A stretch of DNA of 42,737 nucleotides, taken from NCBI GenBank assembly GCA_947474395.1, contig CANJID010000034.1, forward strand, positions 1 through 42,737, read 5' to 3'. The stretch comes from Caulobacterales bacterium (GTDB lineage: Bacteria; Pseudomonadota; Alphaproteobacteria; Caulobacterales; Caulobacteraceae). The stretch's first letter is position 1, and each line of letters starts with the position of its first letter. Below are positions 1-7,707 of the stretch, in pieces. A model generated the notes under the pieces. It had not been told where the DNA came from. It saw nothing but the letters and a program-made list of their open reading frames with translations, and did not search any database. A program made the translations under genes and the position numbers.

Positions 1-81
1 CGACCTGCCCTGACCGGTCAGCACATCAACCTGACGTAGCTTGGCGACGATCTCTTCCGGCTTGTGGCGCTTCCTTGCCAT
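1..81 (-). CDS. IS3-family transposase OrfA, N-terminal fragment (cut by window edge)
   Basis: The minus strand from the ATG at 81 reads an open frame of 27 codons to the window edge. It starts MARKRHKPEEIVAKLRQ and continues VDVLTGQGR. This is the typical start of the small helix-turn-helix protein (OrfA) of IS3-family elements of the IS407 type, which binds the element's ends and is usually fused to OrfB by ribosomal frameshifting. The remainder, including the DDE catalytic OrfB, lies outside the window. The upstream 62 bases (82-143) are the terminal non-coding part of the element. The family call rests on this N-terminal signature only. Confidence 0.8.
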   Translation of the reverse strand, partial: MARKRHKPEEIVAKLRQVDVLTGQGRS

Positions 82-143
82 CGTTCCATCCATCCAAATG
101 GTCCTCGGACCAACATAAGGGATGGATCACTTCAAGGGGGTCA
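1..143 (-). mobile_element. Terminal part of an IS3-family insertion sequence
   Basis: The element's outer end is placed at about 143. Read on the minus strand, it begins TGACCCCCTTGAAGTGATCC, followed 40 bases later by the transposase start. TGA-C-rich ends are usual in the IS407 group. Immediately beyond, from base 144, the plus strand resumes a conserved protein frame (HPLGPYILDFYCP), so the junction is functionally visible. The other end and the target duplication are outside the window. GACC at 144-147 would be one copy of a 4-bp duplication if the family rule holds. Confidence 0.7.
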
Positions 144-371
144 GACCATCCGCTCGGTCCGTACATTCTCGACTTCTACTGTCCCGCCGTGAAGCTCGCC
201 GTCGAAATCGACGGTTGGGGCCACAACATGGGCGGCCAGGCCGCCAAGGACGAACGGCGGGACGTTTGGCTCGCAACTCAGGGAGTCCAGGTGCTTCGCT
301 TCACCGCCACGGACGTCCTGAAGGACATTGACGGGGTGGTCATGACCATCCTGGCAAGGGCGCGCCCTTGA
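144..371 (+). pseudogene. DUF559 (Vsr-like endonuclease fold) protein, 3' remnant truncated by the IS
   Basis: The frame reads HPLGPYILDFYCPAVKLAVE and then IDGWGHN, ending RDVWLATQGVQVLRFTATDVL. This is the C-terminal two thirds of a DUF559 protein, a small family with the fold of very-short-patch-repair-type endonucleases, with the conserved E-x-D-G core. The usual 30-40 N-terminal residues (typically ending R-R-Q-H-P-L-G) are missing because the insertion element ends at 143. A run-through start inside the element (ATG at 75) would add an unrelated IS-encoded peptide, so I treat the gene as broken. What the family does in the cell is not established. Confidence 0.75.
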
Positions 372-424
372 GCCCCTATCGACGGGCCGTTCGGCCCGCC
401 ACTTTCCCCAGAGGGGAAAGGACT
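370..424. repeat. Dispersed two-hairpin intergenic repeat, copy 1
   Basis: Two adjacent perfect hairpins: CGGGCC (383-388) with GGCCCG (393-398) around a GTTC loop, and CTTTCCCC (402-409) with GGGGAAAG (413-420) around AGA. The same design recurs twice, in inverted orientation, at 18611-18736. Here it lies between the DUF559 remnant and the 3' end of the flavoprotein gene, where it could act as a transcription terminator or RNA stabiliser. Confidence 0.7.
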
Positions 425-429
425 AAGAG

Positions 430-1965
430 CTAGGCCGCCACGCGCTTGGGCACGAGCCGTTCGCTCTTCAGGGCCTCTTCGGCGCCGGAGAGGCCGGCCT
501 CTCCGTATTCGGCGTCCTCGTTGACGCGCCAGACGTCGAAGCGGCGCTCGCCCGCCAGGATGTTCTCGACCGTCAGCATGGCGGTCATCATGGCGTGGTC
601 CTGGTTATTGTACTTGTGCATGCCGTTGCGGCCGACGAGGTAGAGGGTCGGGTAGGCGCCCTCCAGCTCTCCGGCGACGGCGTCCACATTGGCCTGGTAG
701 GCGTCGTCATAGACCGGGTAGGCCTTGGGCTGGCGCACCACGGCGGCGTCGACCACGTCCGCGGGATTGATCAGGCCGATCTTGCCGATCTCGCGCTTGG
801 CCAGCTCGATCAGCTCGGCGTCGGGGCTGGTCCACAGGCCGTCGCCCTCGAAGCAGAAATATTCCAGGCCGAGGCAGGCGTAGCCCGGGGGGGCCATCTC
901 CGGCGACCAGGACAGGAAGTTCTGCACCCGCCCGACCTTCACGCTCGGGTCGTGGATATAGACCCAGTTGTCCGGGAAGGTGGCCTCGCTCTTGGCGATC
1001 AGGGCGACGGTGATGAAGTCGCGGTAGCGCAGCGCCTGGGCGTTGGCGAAGCTCGCGGGCCGGGGCTCTATGGCCTTCGTCAACTCGGTGATCGGCGCCG
1101 AGGAGATGACGCTCCTGGCGGTGATGGTCTTGGTCTCGCCCGTGACGGTGCGCACCGTCACGGTCCAAACTTCCGCCTTGGCGTCCCAGGTCAGGGCCTC
1201 AAGCCCGTGGTCCATCAGGATCTCGCCGCCCTGCGCCTTGGTCTTGGCGGCCGCGGCTTCCCACATCATGCCGGGGCCCTTGCGGGGGTAGCGGAAGCTC
1301 TCGATCAGGCTCTTGACCCCGCCCTGTTCGCCGAGCGCCGCGGAGGGCTTGCGGTGCAGGCCGAGGCTTCGCTTCACCCCGTCGACCACGGCGTTCAGCA
1401 GGCTGAGGCCCTTGATGCGCTGGGCGGCCCAGTCGGCGCTGATGTCGTCGCAGCTCATGCCCCACACCTTCTCGGTGTAGGTGCGGAAAAAGATCGAGAA
1501 GAGCTTCTCGCCGAACTGGTTGCGGACCCACTGGTGAAAGGTCTTCACCGGACGGACCGGGAACAGCTTGGCCCAGCCGTAGGAGGCCATGCACAGGGTC
1601 GAGGTGAAGACGCCCAGGTTCTTCAACGCTTCGAAGGCGCGCAGCGGATAGGCGTAGAACTTGCCGCCGTAGAAGATCCGCGACAGGCGCGGCCGGTCGA
1701 TGAAGTCGTCGGGGAGAATCTCGTTCCAGAGGTCCACCACCTCCCGCGACTTGGAAAAGAAGCGGTGGCCGCCGATGTCGAACAGGAAGTCCTTGTAGTT
1801 CACCGTCCGGCTGATGCCGCCGACATAGGTCGGGTCGCGCTCGATGACGATGACCTTCCGGCCGGCCTTGGTCAGCAGGTAGGACGAGGTCAGCCCGGCG
1901 GGGCCGGCGCCGACTATAAGCACCTCGGTATCTGGCGGCGCCTTGGTGTCGGGTTCGGCGGCCAT
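430..1965 (-). CDS. NAD(P)/FAD-dependent oxidoreductase, UDP-galactopyranose-mutase/amine-oxidase-like
   Basis: A 511-residue flavoprotein. The Rossmann dinucleotide motif GAGPAG is at residues 19-24, followed by an acidic strand end (VIVIERD) and a glycine-rich GGISRT segment. DIGGHRFFSK follows, as in UDP-galactopyranose mutases and protoporphyrinogen-oxidase-like proteins. The C-terminal part, VGRNGMHKYNNQDHAMM, is the second FAD-contact region. There is no signal peptide, so it acts in the cytoplasm. It follows the GtrA gene with an ATGA overlap, a strong hint of one operon and a shared lipid-linked-sugar role. The likely role is rearrangement or oxidation of an activated or lipid-linked sugar, but the substrate is unknown. 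The family is secure and the exact reaction is not. Confidence 0.8.
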   Translation of the reverse strand: MAAEPDTKAPPDTEVLIVGAGPAGLTSSYLLTKAGRKVIVIERDPTYVGGISRTVNYKDFLFDIGGHRFFSKSREVVDLWNEILPDDFIDRPRLSRIFYGGKFYAYPLRAFEALKNLGVFTSTLCMASYGWAKLFPVRPVKTFHQWVRNQFGEKLFSIFFRTYTEKVWGMSCDDISADWAAQRIKGLSLLNAVVDGVKRSLGLHRKPSAALGEQGGVKSLIESFRYPRKGPGMMWEAAAAKTKAQGGEILMDHGLEALTWDAKAEVWTVTVRTVTGETKTITARSVISSAPITELTKAIEPRPASFANAQALRYRDFITVALIAKSEATFPDNWVYIHDPSVKVGRVQNFLSWSPEMAPPGYACLGLEYFCFEGDGLWTSPDAELIELAKREIGKIGLINPADVVDAAVVRQPKAYPVYDDAYQANVDAVAGELEGAYPTLYLVGRNGMHKYNNQDHAMMTAMLTVENILAGERRFDVWRVNEDAEYGEAGLSGAEEALKSERLVPKRVAA

Positions 1966-2402
1966 CAGGCGCTGCGGGCGGGCGCGAAGGTGAAGAAGCG
2001 CTGTCCGGTGTAGGAGAACAGGGTGGCGAAGATCGCGCCGGCCAGCAGGGCGAGCTGCGGCGGCTGGTGCGGGAAGAGGGCGCAGAGGGCCAGGAACGAC
2101 CCATAGGAAACGCCTTGCGCGCAGCCGGTCACCACGGCGTAGCGGGCGATCTCGTGCCGGCGCTTGCGGCCCGTCGCGGCGAAGGTCAGGCGCCGGTTCA
2201 GCAGCCAGGTGACGACAGTCGCCACAGACAGGGAAACCGCGCGGGCGAGGGCCTTGTCGACCCCGGCGGCGTGGACAGTCGAGAACACCGCCATGTCGAC
2301 GCTGAGCCCCAGCACGCCCACCGACAGGAACTTGATCGATCCCTTGGGGGCGAGCGCGGCCAGCCGCCGCAGGCGTTCAACGAGATTGGCGATCAGGGGC
2401 AT
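1965..2402 (-). CDS. GtrA-family membrane protein (polyprenyl-phosphate-sugar flippase-like), copy 1
   Basis: A 145-residue protein with four predicted membrane segments. The GtrA family signature is IKFLSVGVLGLSVDMAVF near the N-terminus, then TWLLNRRLTF, RYAVVTG and a C-terminal GQRFFTF. GtrA proteins are thought to move polyprenyl-phosphate-linked sugars across the inner membrane. Its stop overlaps the start of the flavoprotein by ATGA. The start at 2402 is the only ATG before the conserved block. It is transcribed away from the GT-C gene at 2544, with a shared 141-bp promoter region. This is the first of three GtrA-family genes in 12 kb. Confidence 0.85.
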   Translation of the reverse strand: MPLIANLVERLRRLAALAPKGSIKFLSVGVLGLSVDMAVFSTVHAAGVDKALARAVSLSVATVVTWLLNRRLTFAATGRKRRHEIARYAVVTGCAQGVSYGSFLALCALFPHQPPQLALLAGAIFATLFSYTGQRFFTFAPARSA

Positions 2403-2543
2403 TCAGGGGGCCTGAGTCTGCAAGAGGGGGAGTGTCATGGCGCAAGCTTTAGGACGCGTAAACCTCAAGCCGACAACCTGCCCTTTACCTTATCGACGCA
2501 GCACCGCAAAAGGCGCGCGCCGACGCCCCCGGAACCCCTCTCG

Positions 2544-4346
2544 ATGCAGCTCTCGCCCATACCCGAGTTCGGCACGCCCCGCCGCATGTTCGTCCTCGCG
2601 CTCGTGGTGACGGTCGCGGTGGCGGTGATGATGTGGTTCTACAACCGCGTCGTGTTCGGCCTGTCGCTCGGGGACACCGACGACGCCATGCGCCTCGTTT
2701 TGGTGCGCGAGCTGGTCCACGGCAAGGGCTGGTGGGACCAGCTGGAGCTGCGGCTGCAGCCGCCCATGGGCGTCTACATGCACTGGTCCCGGCTGATCGA
2801 CGGGGCCCTGGCGGCCTTGCGCAGCCTGTTCGAGCTCGTCGGCATGAGCCCCGGAAGGGCGGAGGTCGCCATCCGCGTCCTCTGGCCGAACCTGTGGATC
2901 GTGCCCACCGTGACCTCGGCCTTCGTCATCGCCCGGCGGTTCGGCGGCGGGGCGGCGGTGTTCGCCTGCGCCCTGATCGCGGTGACGGATCTGGCCCTCT
3001 ACGTCCAGTACCGCCCGGGGCGGGTGGACCACCACTCGATCCAGATATCGATGTGCCTGATCTCGCTGGCCTTCGCGATCCACGCGGACAAGCGCCGGCG
3101 CTGGGCCCTGATGGCCGGCGCCGCGACGGGCGTCGGCCTCTGCATCGGCCTGGAGGCCCTGGCCTTCGAGGCCCTGATCGGGGCGGGGATCGCCCTGCGC
3201 TTCGCCTTCGAGCCGAGGCAGGCCAAGCGGGCCATGGCCTACGCCCTGGGGCTGGGCGCCACGACGGTCCTCGCCTTCCTGATCCAGACCCCGCCCTGGC
3301 GCTGGGGCGTGGTCGCCTGCGACGCCATCGCCTTCAACCTGGTCGCCACCATCGTCACCGCCTCGGCGGGCCTGGCGCTGGCCGTGCGCCTCACCCGGGG
3401 CCGGTCCCTGCCCGTGCGGCTGGGCGGACTGGTGGCGCTGGGGGCGGTGAGCCTCGGCGTCTACCTCGGCCTTGACCCCAACTGCCGCCACGGCATCTTC
3501 GCCGACGTCGATCCCCGCATCGTCCCGATCTGGCTGAAGAACGTCCAGGAGGTGCGCACCTGGTTCAAGCTCGCCAAGGTCGACGCCGAGGACGCCATCA
3601 CCCTGGCCATGCCCTGCCTCCTGGGCGTCGCCGCCTGGGCCTGGCTGGGGCGCGAGCCGGCCGGTCGCAAGGACTTCGCCTGGCTCTTGGCAGGGGCGTG
3701 CCTGTTCGCCGGCCTGGTCGCCGGGATGGCGGCGGTGCGGATGGCCAGCTACGCCGAATGGTTCGCCGTGCCCCTGATCGCGGCGGCGGCGGCCGACTTC
3801 GCCCGGCGCTACGCCAAGAACCTGATGATCCCGGCCGCCGTCATCGCCCTGGTGGCCTCGCCCATCGCCGTCACCGGCGCGGGGATCGGCGTGCACAAGG
3901 TCCTGTTTCCGCCAAAGCCCAAGCCCAAGGGCATCCCCGACCACTGTTTCGAGATCCGGCCCTACGCCCTCCTGCGCGACGCCGCCCCCGTGGGTCTGGT
4001 GCTGAGCGAGGTGGACCTCGGCCCCCTGATCCTGGCCCACACGCCGCATTCGGCCCTGGCGGGGCCCTATCACCGCATGAGCTGGGGCATCATGGCCGCC
4101 CGCGGGGCCATGGCTCTCCCGGCCGACAAGGGGGCGGAGGCGGAGACGCGCAAGCTCGGTGCGACCTACGTCCTGGAGTGCCGCGCTCACGGCAACCACA
4201 CGGACCGCGAGGGCCTGACCAAGGACAGCCTGATGAAGCGCCTGGACAACGACAAGCCGCCGGCCTGGCTGGAGCGTCTGTCCGACCCGAAAGCGGTGCT
4301 CCAGGTCTACCGGGTGCGACCTCCCGGAAGCGGTCCTGTTTCCTAA
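2544..4346 (+). CDS. GT-C fold membrane glycosyltransferase, STT3/PMT-like
   Basis: A 600-residue polytopic protein with about eleven membrane segments. The first external loop carries the GDTDDAMRL acidic motif and, further on, LQPPMGVYMHWSRL. GRVDHHSIQIS follows the third segment. This arrangement is that of lipid-linked-sugar-dependent transferases such as STT3 and alphaproteobacterial relatives. The soluble C-terminal part (from about residue 450) is small. The start at 2544 gives the cytoplasmic N-terminus MQLSPIPEFGTPRR before the first membrane helix. The frame is open for 477 bases upstream, but that sequence has no family resemblance. It is expected to transfer a sugar from polyprenyl phosphate to a glycan, lipid or protein on the periplasmic side. 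The acceptor is unknown. Confidence 0.7.
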   Translation: MQLSPIPEFGTPRRMFVLALVVTVAVAVMMWFYNRVVFGLSLGDTDDAMRLVLVRELVHGKGWWDQLELRLQPPMGVYMHWSRLIDGALAALRSLFELVGMSPGRAEVAIRVLWPNLWIVPTVTSAFVIARRFGGGAAVFACALIAVTDLALYVQYRPGRVDHHSIQISMCLISLAFAIHADKRRRWALMAGAATGVGLCIGLEALAFEALIGAGIALRFAFEPRQAKRAMAYALGLGATTVLAFLIQTPPWRWGVVACDAIAFNLVATIVTASAGLALAVRLTRGRSLPVRLGGLVALGAVSLGVYLGLDPNCRHGIFADVDPRIVPIWLKNVQEVRTWFKLAKVDAEDAITLAMPCLLGVAAWAWLGREPAGRKDFAWLLAGACLFAGLVAGMAAVRMASYAEWFAVPLIAAAAADFARRYAKNLMIPAAVIALVASPIAVTGAGIGVHKVLFPPKPKPKGIPDHCFEIRPYALLRDAAPVGLVLSEVDLGPLILAHTPHSALAGPYHRMSWGIMAARGAMALPADKGAEAETRKLGATYVLECRAHGNHTDREGLTKDSLMKRLDNDKPPAWLERLSDPKAVLQVYRVRPPGSGPVS

Positions 4347-4377
4347 CCGTTAGCTCTTCGCGGCTAGCTTCCGGGGC

Positions 4378-5403
4378 ATGGGAAACCGGGCCACGGCGCA
4401 ACTGACGGACTGGGCCGCGCGCGCCGTAAAAACGGCCCGCGCCCCGGCCGTGTCGCCGGTCCGGATCGCTGTCCTGGCGCCCTGCCTGAACGAGGCGCAC
4501 TCGATCGCCCAGGTGATCGCCGGCTTTCGCGCGGCGCTGCCGGGGGCGGAAATCTACGTCTACGACAACAACTCCAGCGACCAGACCGCGCAGATCGCCA
4601 GGGACGAGGGCGCGAATGTCCGGCCCGCCGCGCTGAAGGGCAAGGGCAATACGGTCCGCAGGATGTTCTCGGACATCGACGCCGACGTCTATCTGCTGGT
4701 CGACGGGGACGGCACCTACGACTGCACGGCGGCGCCCGCGATGATCTCGCTCCTGCTCGAGGGCGGTCTCGACATGGTTTGCGGCCGGCGCGTCACCGAC
4801 GACGACGCCGCCTATCGAACGGGCCACCGCTTCGGCAACCGTATGCTCACCGGCATGGTGGATCGCCTGTTCGGCAGGCGTTTCGAGGACATGCTGACCG
4901 GATACCGGGTCTTCAGCCGACGGTTCGTCAAGAGCTTCCCGGCCCACTCGGCTGGGTTCGAGATCGAGACGGAGCTGACCGTGCACGCCCTGCGGATGAG
5001 GCTGCCGGCGGTGGAGATCGACACGCGTTACGTCGCGCGGCTCGATGGGTCCGAGAGCAAGCTGCATACGGTCCGGGACGGCCTGCGGATCGTGCGCATG
5101 ATCGGGCTGCTACTCCGGGACGAGCGGCCGCTGCAGTTCTTCTCGTCGGTCGCCGGCCTCTTCGTCTGCCTGGCCGCAATCCTCGCCGCGCCGGTGTTCA
5201 AGGATTACCTCGCGTTCGGGCAGGTGCCCCGGATGCCCAGCCTGATCGCCTCCACCGGCTTCGGCGTCTCCGCCCTGCTCAGCCTGGCCTGCGGCCTGAT
5301 CCTGGACGTGCTGTCGCGGGCCCGGCTCGAGCAGCGCTATTTCGCCTATCTGGCGGTGGGCCCAACGCTCGAGAGGCGGCAGGCACAGCGGACGGCGCCA
5401 TGA
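4378..5403 (+). CDS. Glycosyltransferase family 2 (polyprenyl-phosphate sugar synthase type) with C-terminal membrane helices
   Basis: 341 residues. The GT-A domain begins IAVLAPCLNEAHSIAQVI at about residue 30, with the metal-binding DGDGTYD near residue 110 and the acceptor-side segment MLTGYRVFSRRFVKSFP. Two hydrophobic segments at the C-terminus (FFSSVAGLFVCLAAILAAPV and a second near residues 285-310) anchor it. DPM1/GtrB-like proteins of this design put one sugar on polyprenyl phosphate at the cytoplasmic face. It lies 31 bases after the GT-C gene and overlaps the next gene by ATGA, so the genes are probably cotranscribed. The sugar donor cannot be told from sequence. Confidence 0.82.
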   Translation: MGNRATAQLTDWAARAVKTARAPAVSPVRIAVLAPCLNEAHSIAQVIAGFRAALPGAEIYVYDNNSSDQTAQIARDEGANVRPAALKGKGNTVRRMFSDIDADVYLLVDGDGTYDCTAAPAMISLLLEGGLDMVCGRRVTDDDAAYRTGHRFGNRMLTGMVDRLFGRRFEDMLTGYRVFSRRFVKSFPAHSAGFEIETELTVHALRMRLPAVEIDTRYVARLDGSESKLHTVRDGLRIVRMIGLLLRDERPLQFFSSVAGLFVCLAAILAAPVFKDYLAFGQVPRMPSLIASTGFGVSALLSLACGLILDVLSRARLEQRYFAYLAVGPTLERRQAQRTAP

Positions 5404-6572
5404 AGCTGCTCGTGGTCTCGACATTCTTCGAGAGCCATCGAGGCGGCCTTGAGATCGTCGCGGGGACCCTGGCGCGGGAACTGAAGACGCGCGGCCTGCA
5501 GGTCCGCTGGCTTGCCAGTAGCGCGAGCCCCGCCCCCTCCGACATCGACGCGGTCCCGGTCAGGGCCTGGAACGTCGCCGAGGATCGCCTCGGCGTGCCC
5601 TATCCGGTGTTTGGGCTAAGGGCGCTGGCGCGGGTGTTCCGCGAGGTCCGCGCCGCCGACGCCGTCCTGATCCACGACGCCCTCTATATGTCGAGCATCG
5701 CCGCCCTTCTGGCGGCCAAGCTCCTCAGGCGGCCGGTCGTGGTGGTGCAGCACATCGGCGAGGTGCCGTACTGGAACCCCCTGCTTCACGGCCTGATGAG
5801 GCTGGCCAACCGCCTCGTCGCGCGGCCCATGCTGCGGTTCGCCGACCGGACCGTTTTCATCAGCGAGACCACGCACCGCCATTTCGCCGGCATCCGGTTC
5901 TCTGCCGCGCCCCTGCTGATCATGAACGGGGTGGACCACGACACTTTTCGCCCGGCCCTGACGCCGGCGGCGCAAGCCGAAATCCGGGCGAGGCTGCGCC
6001 TGTCTCCCGATCGGCGGCTGGCACTGTTCGTCGGCAGGTTCGTCGAAAAGAAGGGTCTCAATCTCCTGCGCGAGGCCGCCCGCGGCCGTCCGGACCTCGA
6101 CTGGGTGCTGGCAGGCTGGGGGCCCATCGATCCGGCCTCCTGGGCGCTGCCGAACGTGAGCGTCCGCAGCGATCTGAAGGGCACTTCCCTGGCGGAGCTC
6201 TACGCCGCCGCCGACGTGTTCGTCATCCCCAGCCGGGGCGAAGGCTTCCCCCTGGTCGTTCAGGAGGCGCTGGCCTGCGGCCTGCCCGTGGTCTGCGGGG
6301 CTGAGACGGCCTCGGCGGACGAGGCGGCGTCGCCGTTTCTCCTCGGCGTCGAGACCGATGGGGCGGACGCCCTCGAGGCGCTGAACACCGCGGTCGACCG
6401 CGCCCTCGAGCAGACATGGACCCAGCGTCGCCAGCGCGCCGACTTCGCCGCCAAACGCTACAGCTGGACCGCCGCCGCGGATCGCTACCTGGAACTCATC
6501 GGCCAGCTGGCGGCCCGCTCCCGTCGCAGGACCGCCCCGCCTTTGCAGGCCGGGGCGGCGTCCTCGATTTGA
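5400..6572 (+). CDS. Glycosyltransferase family 4
   Basis: 390 residues from the ATG at 5400, overlapping the preceding stop by ATGA. The N-terminal donor-independent lobe starts MKLLVVSTFFESHRGGLEIV. The second lobe carries LFVGRFVEKKGLNLL and the GT4 E-x7-E signature within EGFPLVVQEALACGLPVV. It is a retaining GT-B enzyme, soluble or peripherally bound, that would add a sugar from a nucleotide donor to a glycan or lipid intermediate. It sits in the plus-strand run of five tightly packed genes after the GT-C gene (2544-8369). The donor and linkage are unknown. Confidence 0.88.
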   Translation: MKLLVVSTFFESHRGGLEIVAGTLARELKTRGLQVRWLASSASPAPSDIDAVPVRAWNVAEDRLGVPYPVFGLRALARVFREVRAADAVLIHDALYMSSIAALLAAKLLRRPVVVVQHIGEVPYWNPLLHGLMRLANRLVARPMLRFADRTVFISETTHRHFAGIRFSAAPLLIMNGVDHDTFRPALTPAAQAEIRARLRLSPDRRLALFVGRFVEKKGLNLLREAARGRPDLDWVLAGWGPIDPASWALPNVSVRSDLKGTSLAELYAAADVFVIPSRGEGFPLVVQEALACGLPVVCGAETASADEAASPFLLGVETDGADALEALNTAVDRALEQTWTQRRQRADFAAKRYSWTAAADRYLELIGQLAARSRRRTAPPLQAGAASSI

Positions 6573-6577
6573 CCGCC

Positions 6578-7309
6578 GTGGCAGCGACATTGCCAAAGGC
6601 GCGCGTCACCTCCGAGACGGGCGACCCCGTTCGCCGTCTGAATCCGCGCATCGTCGACACCGACTGGCTGGTGCTGCGGGGCCTTCGCCGCGCCCTCGCC
6701 GCGCGTCTGGCCGAGGTGGCCCGGCCGGGCATGAGCCTCATCGATTTCGGCTGCGGCTCCCAGCCCTACGCCTCCCTGGTGGAGGACGCCGGCTGCACCT
6801 ATCGCGGGGCCGACTTCGGACCGGGCGCCGACCTTGCGATCGGGGCGGACGGCAAGCTCGGCGCGGCCGACAACAGCGCTGATCTCGTGCTTTCGGTGCA
6901 GGTGCTGGAGCACGTCCGCGACCTCGCCACCTATTTCGCCGAGGCCAAGAGGGTGTTGCGCCCGGAAGGCGCGCTGATCCTCTCCACCCACGGCAGCTGG
7001 CTCTACCACCCGCATCCCGAGGACCACCGGCGCTGGACCCGCGAGGGACTGGTGGGCGACATCGAGGCCCACGGCTTCGAGGTGGTCTCCTGCGAGGCCG
7101 TGGTCGGGCCGCTCGCCTGGACCACCCTCTTGCGCCTGACCTGTTTCGCCTTCCCGCTGAGGAAGGCGCCCCTGGTCGGCAAGCCCCTGACGGCGCTGCT
7201 GGCCCTGGTCATGAACGCCCGCGCCTTCGTCGAGGACAAGGTGACGCCCGCCTGGGTCACGCGCGACAACGCCTGCGTCTACGTCACCCTCTGCCGGCCG
7301 CGCCCATGA
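6578..7309 (+). CDS. Class I SAM-dependent methyltransferase, cassette copy 1
   Basis: 243 residues from a GTG at 6578, five bases after the preceding stop. A TTG at 6569 (overlapping the stop) or at 6590 is possible, and the longer frame from 6416 is a shadow of the GT4 gene. The SAM-binding motif LIDFGCGSQPY is at about residues 57-67, followed by acidic GADFGP and the motif-IV-like LVLSVQVLEHV. HPHPEDHRRWTREGL is typical of methyltransferases in polysaccharide clusters. The C-terminal third is hydrophobic, so membrane contact is possible. It likely methylates a sugar or lipid-linked sugar. It overlaps the next GtrA gene by ATGA. Confidence 0.82.
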   Translation: MAATLPKARVTSETGDPVRRLNPRIVDTDWLVLRGLRRALAARLAEVARPGMSLIDFGCGSQPYASLVEDAGCTYRGADFGPGADLAIGADGKLGAADNSADLVLSVQVLEHVRDLATYFAEAKRVLRPEGALILSTHGSWLYHPHPEDHRRWTREGLVGDIEAHGFEVVSCEAVVGPLAWTTLLRLTCFAFPLRKAPLVGKPLTALLALVMNARAFVEDKVTPAWVTRDNACVYVTLCRPRP

Positions 7310-7707
7310 TCCGGCTGAACGATCCGCGCCTGAGGTTCCTGGCCGTCGGCGCCGCCTGCGCCGCGACCCACAACGCCATCGTCATCGGCGGGGCCTGGCT
7401 CGGCCTGCACTACCTGGCGGGGATCGGCGTCTCCTATCTGGTCGTGGTGGTGCTGGGCTACGGCCTGCATGTGCGCTTCACCTTCGCGGAGCAGGCCCAG
7501 GCGCCCTCGTTCCCGAAGTACGCGGTGGCCATGCTGGCCAACTATCCCCTGACCGCGGCCCTGATGTTCGTCGGGGTCGGACTGATGCACCTGCCGGTGC
7601 CGATCGCCTCGCCCCTGGCGACCCTGATGCTGGTGGCCTGGAACTACGGCGCGAGCCGGTGGGCCATCACGAACCGCCCCTTCCTTCGCCGCCGGAAGCC
7701 CGCCTGA
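7306..7707 (+). CDS. GtrA-family membrane protein, copy 2
   Basis: 133 residues with four predicted membrane helices. The family features are LRFLAVGAACAATHNAIVI, GYGLHVRFTF (the conserved R-F-T-F after helix 2), FPKYAVAML and the C-terminal NYGASRWAI. It is the presumed flippase for a polyprenyl-phosphate-linked sugar. It is sandwiched between two methyltransferases, with a 4-bp overlap upstream and a 1-bp overlap (TGATG) downstream, which ties its substrate to methylation. Confidence 0.85.
   Translation: MIRLNDPRLRFLAVGAACAATHNAIVIGGAWLGLHYLAGIGVSYLVVVVLGYGLHVRFTFAEQAQAPSFPKYAVAMLANYPLTAALMFVGVGLMHLPVPIASPLATLMLVAWNYGASRWAITNRPFLRRRKPA

Noticed and set aside
2067-2543. Long upstream in-frame extension of the STT3-like gene
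   Set aside because: It runs antisense through the GtrA gene and has no hydrophobic or family features; the ATG at 2544 directly precedes the first membrane helix.
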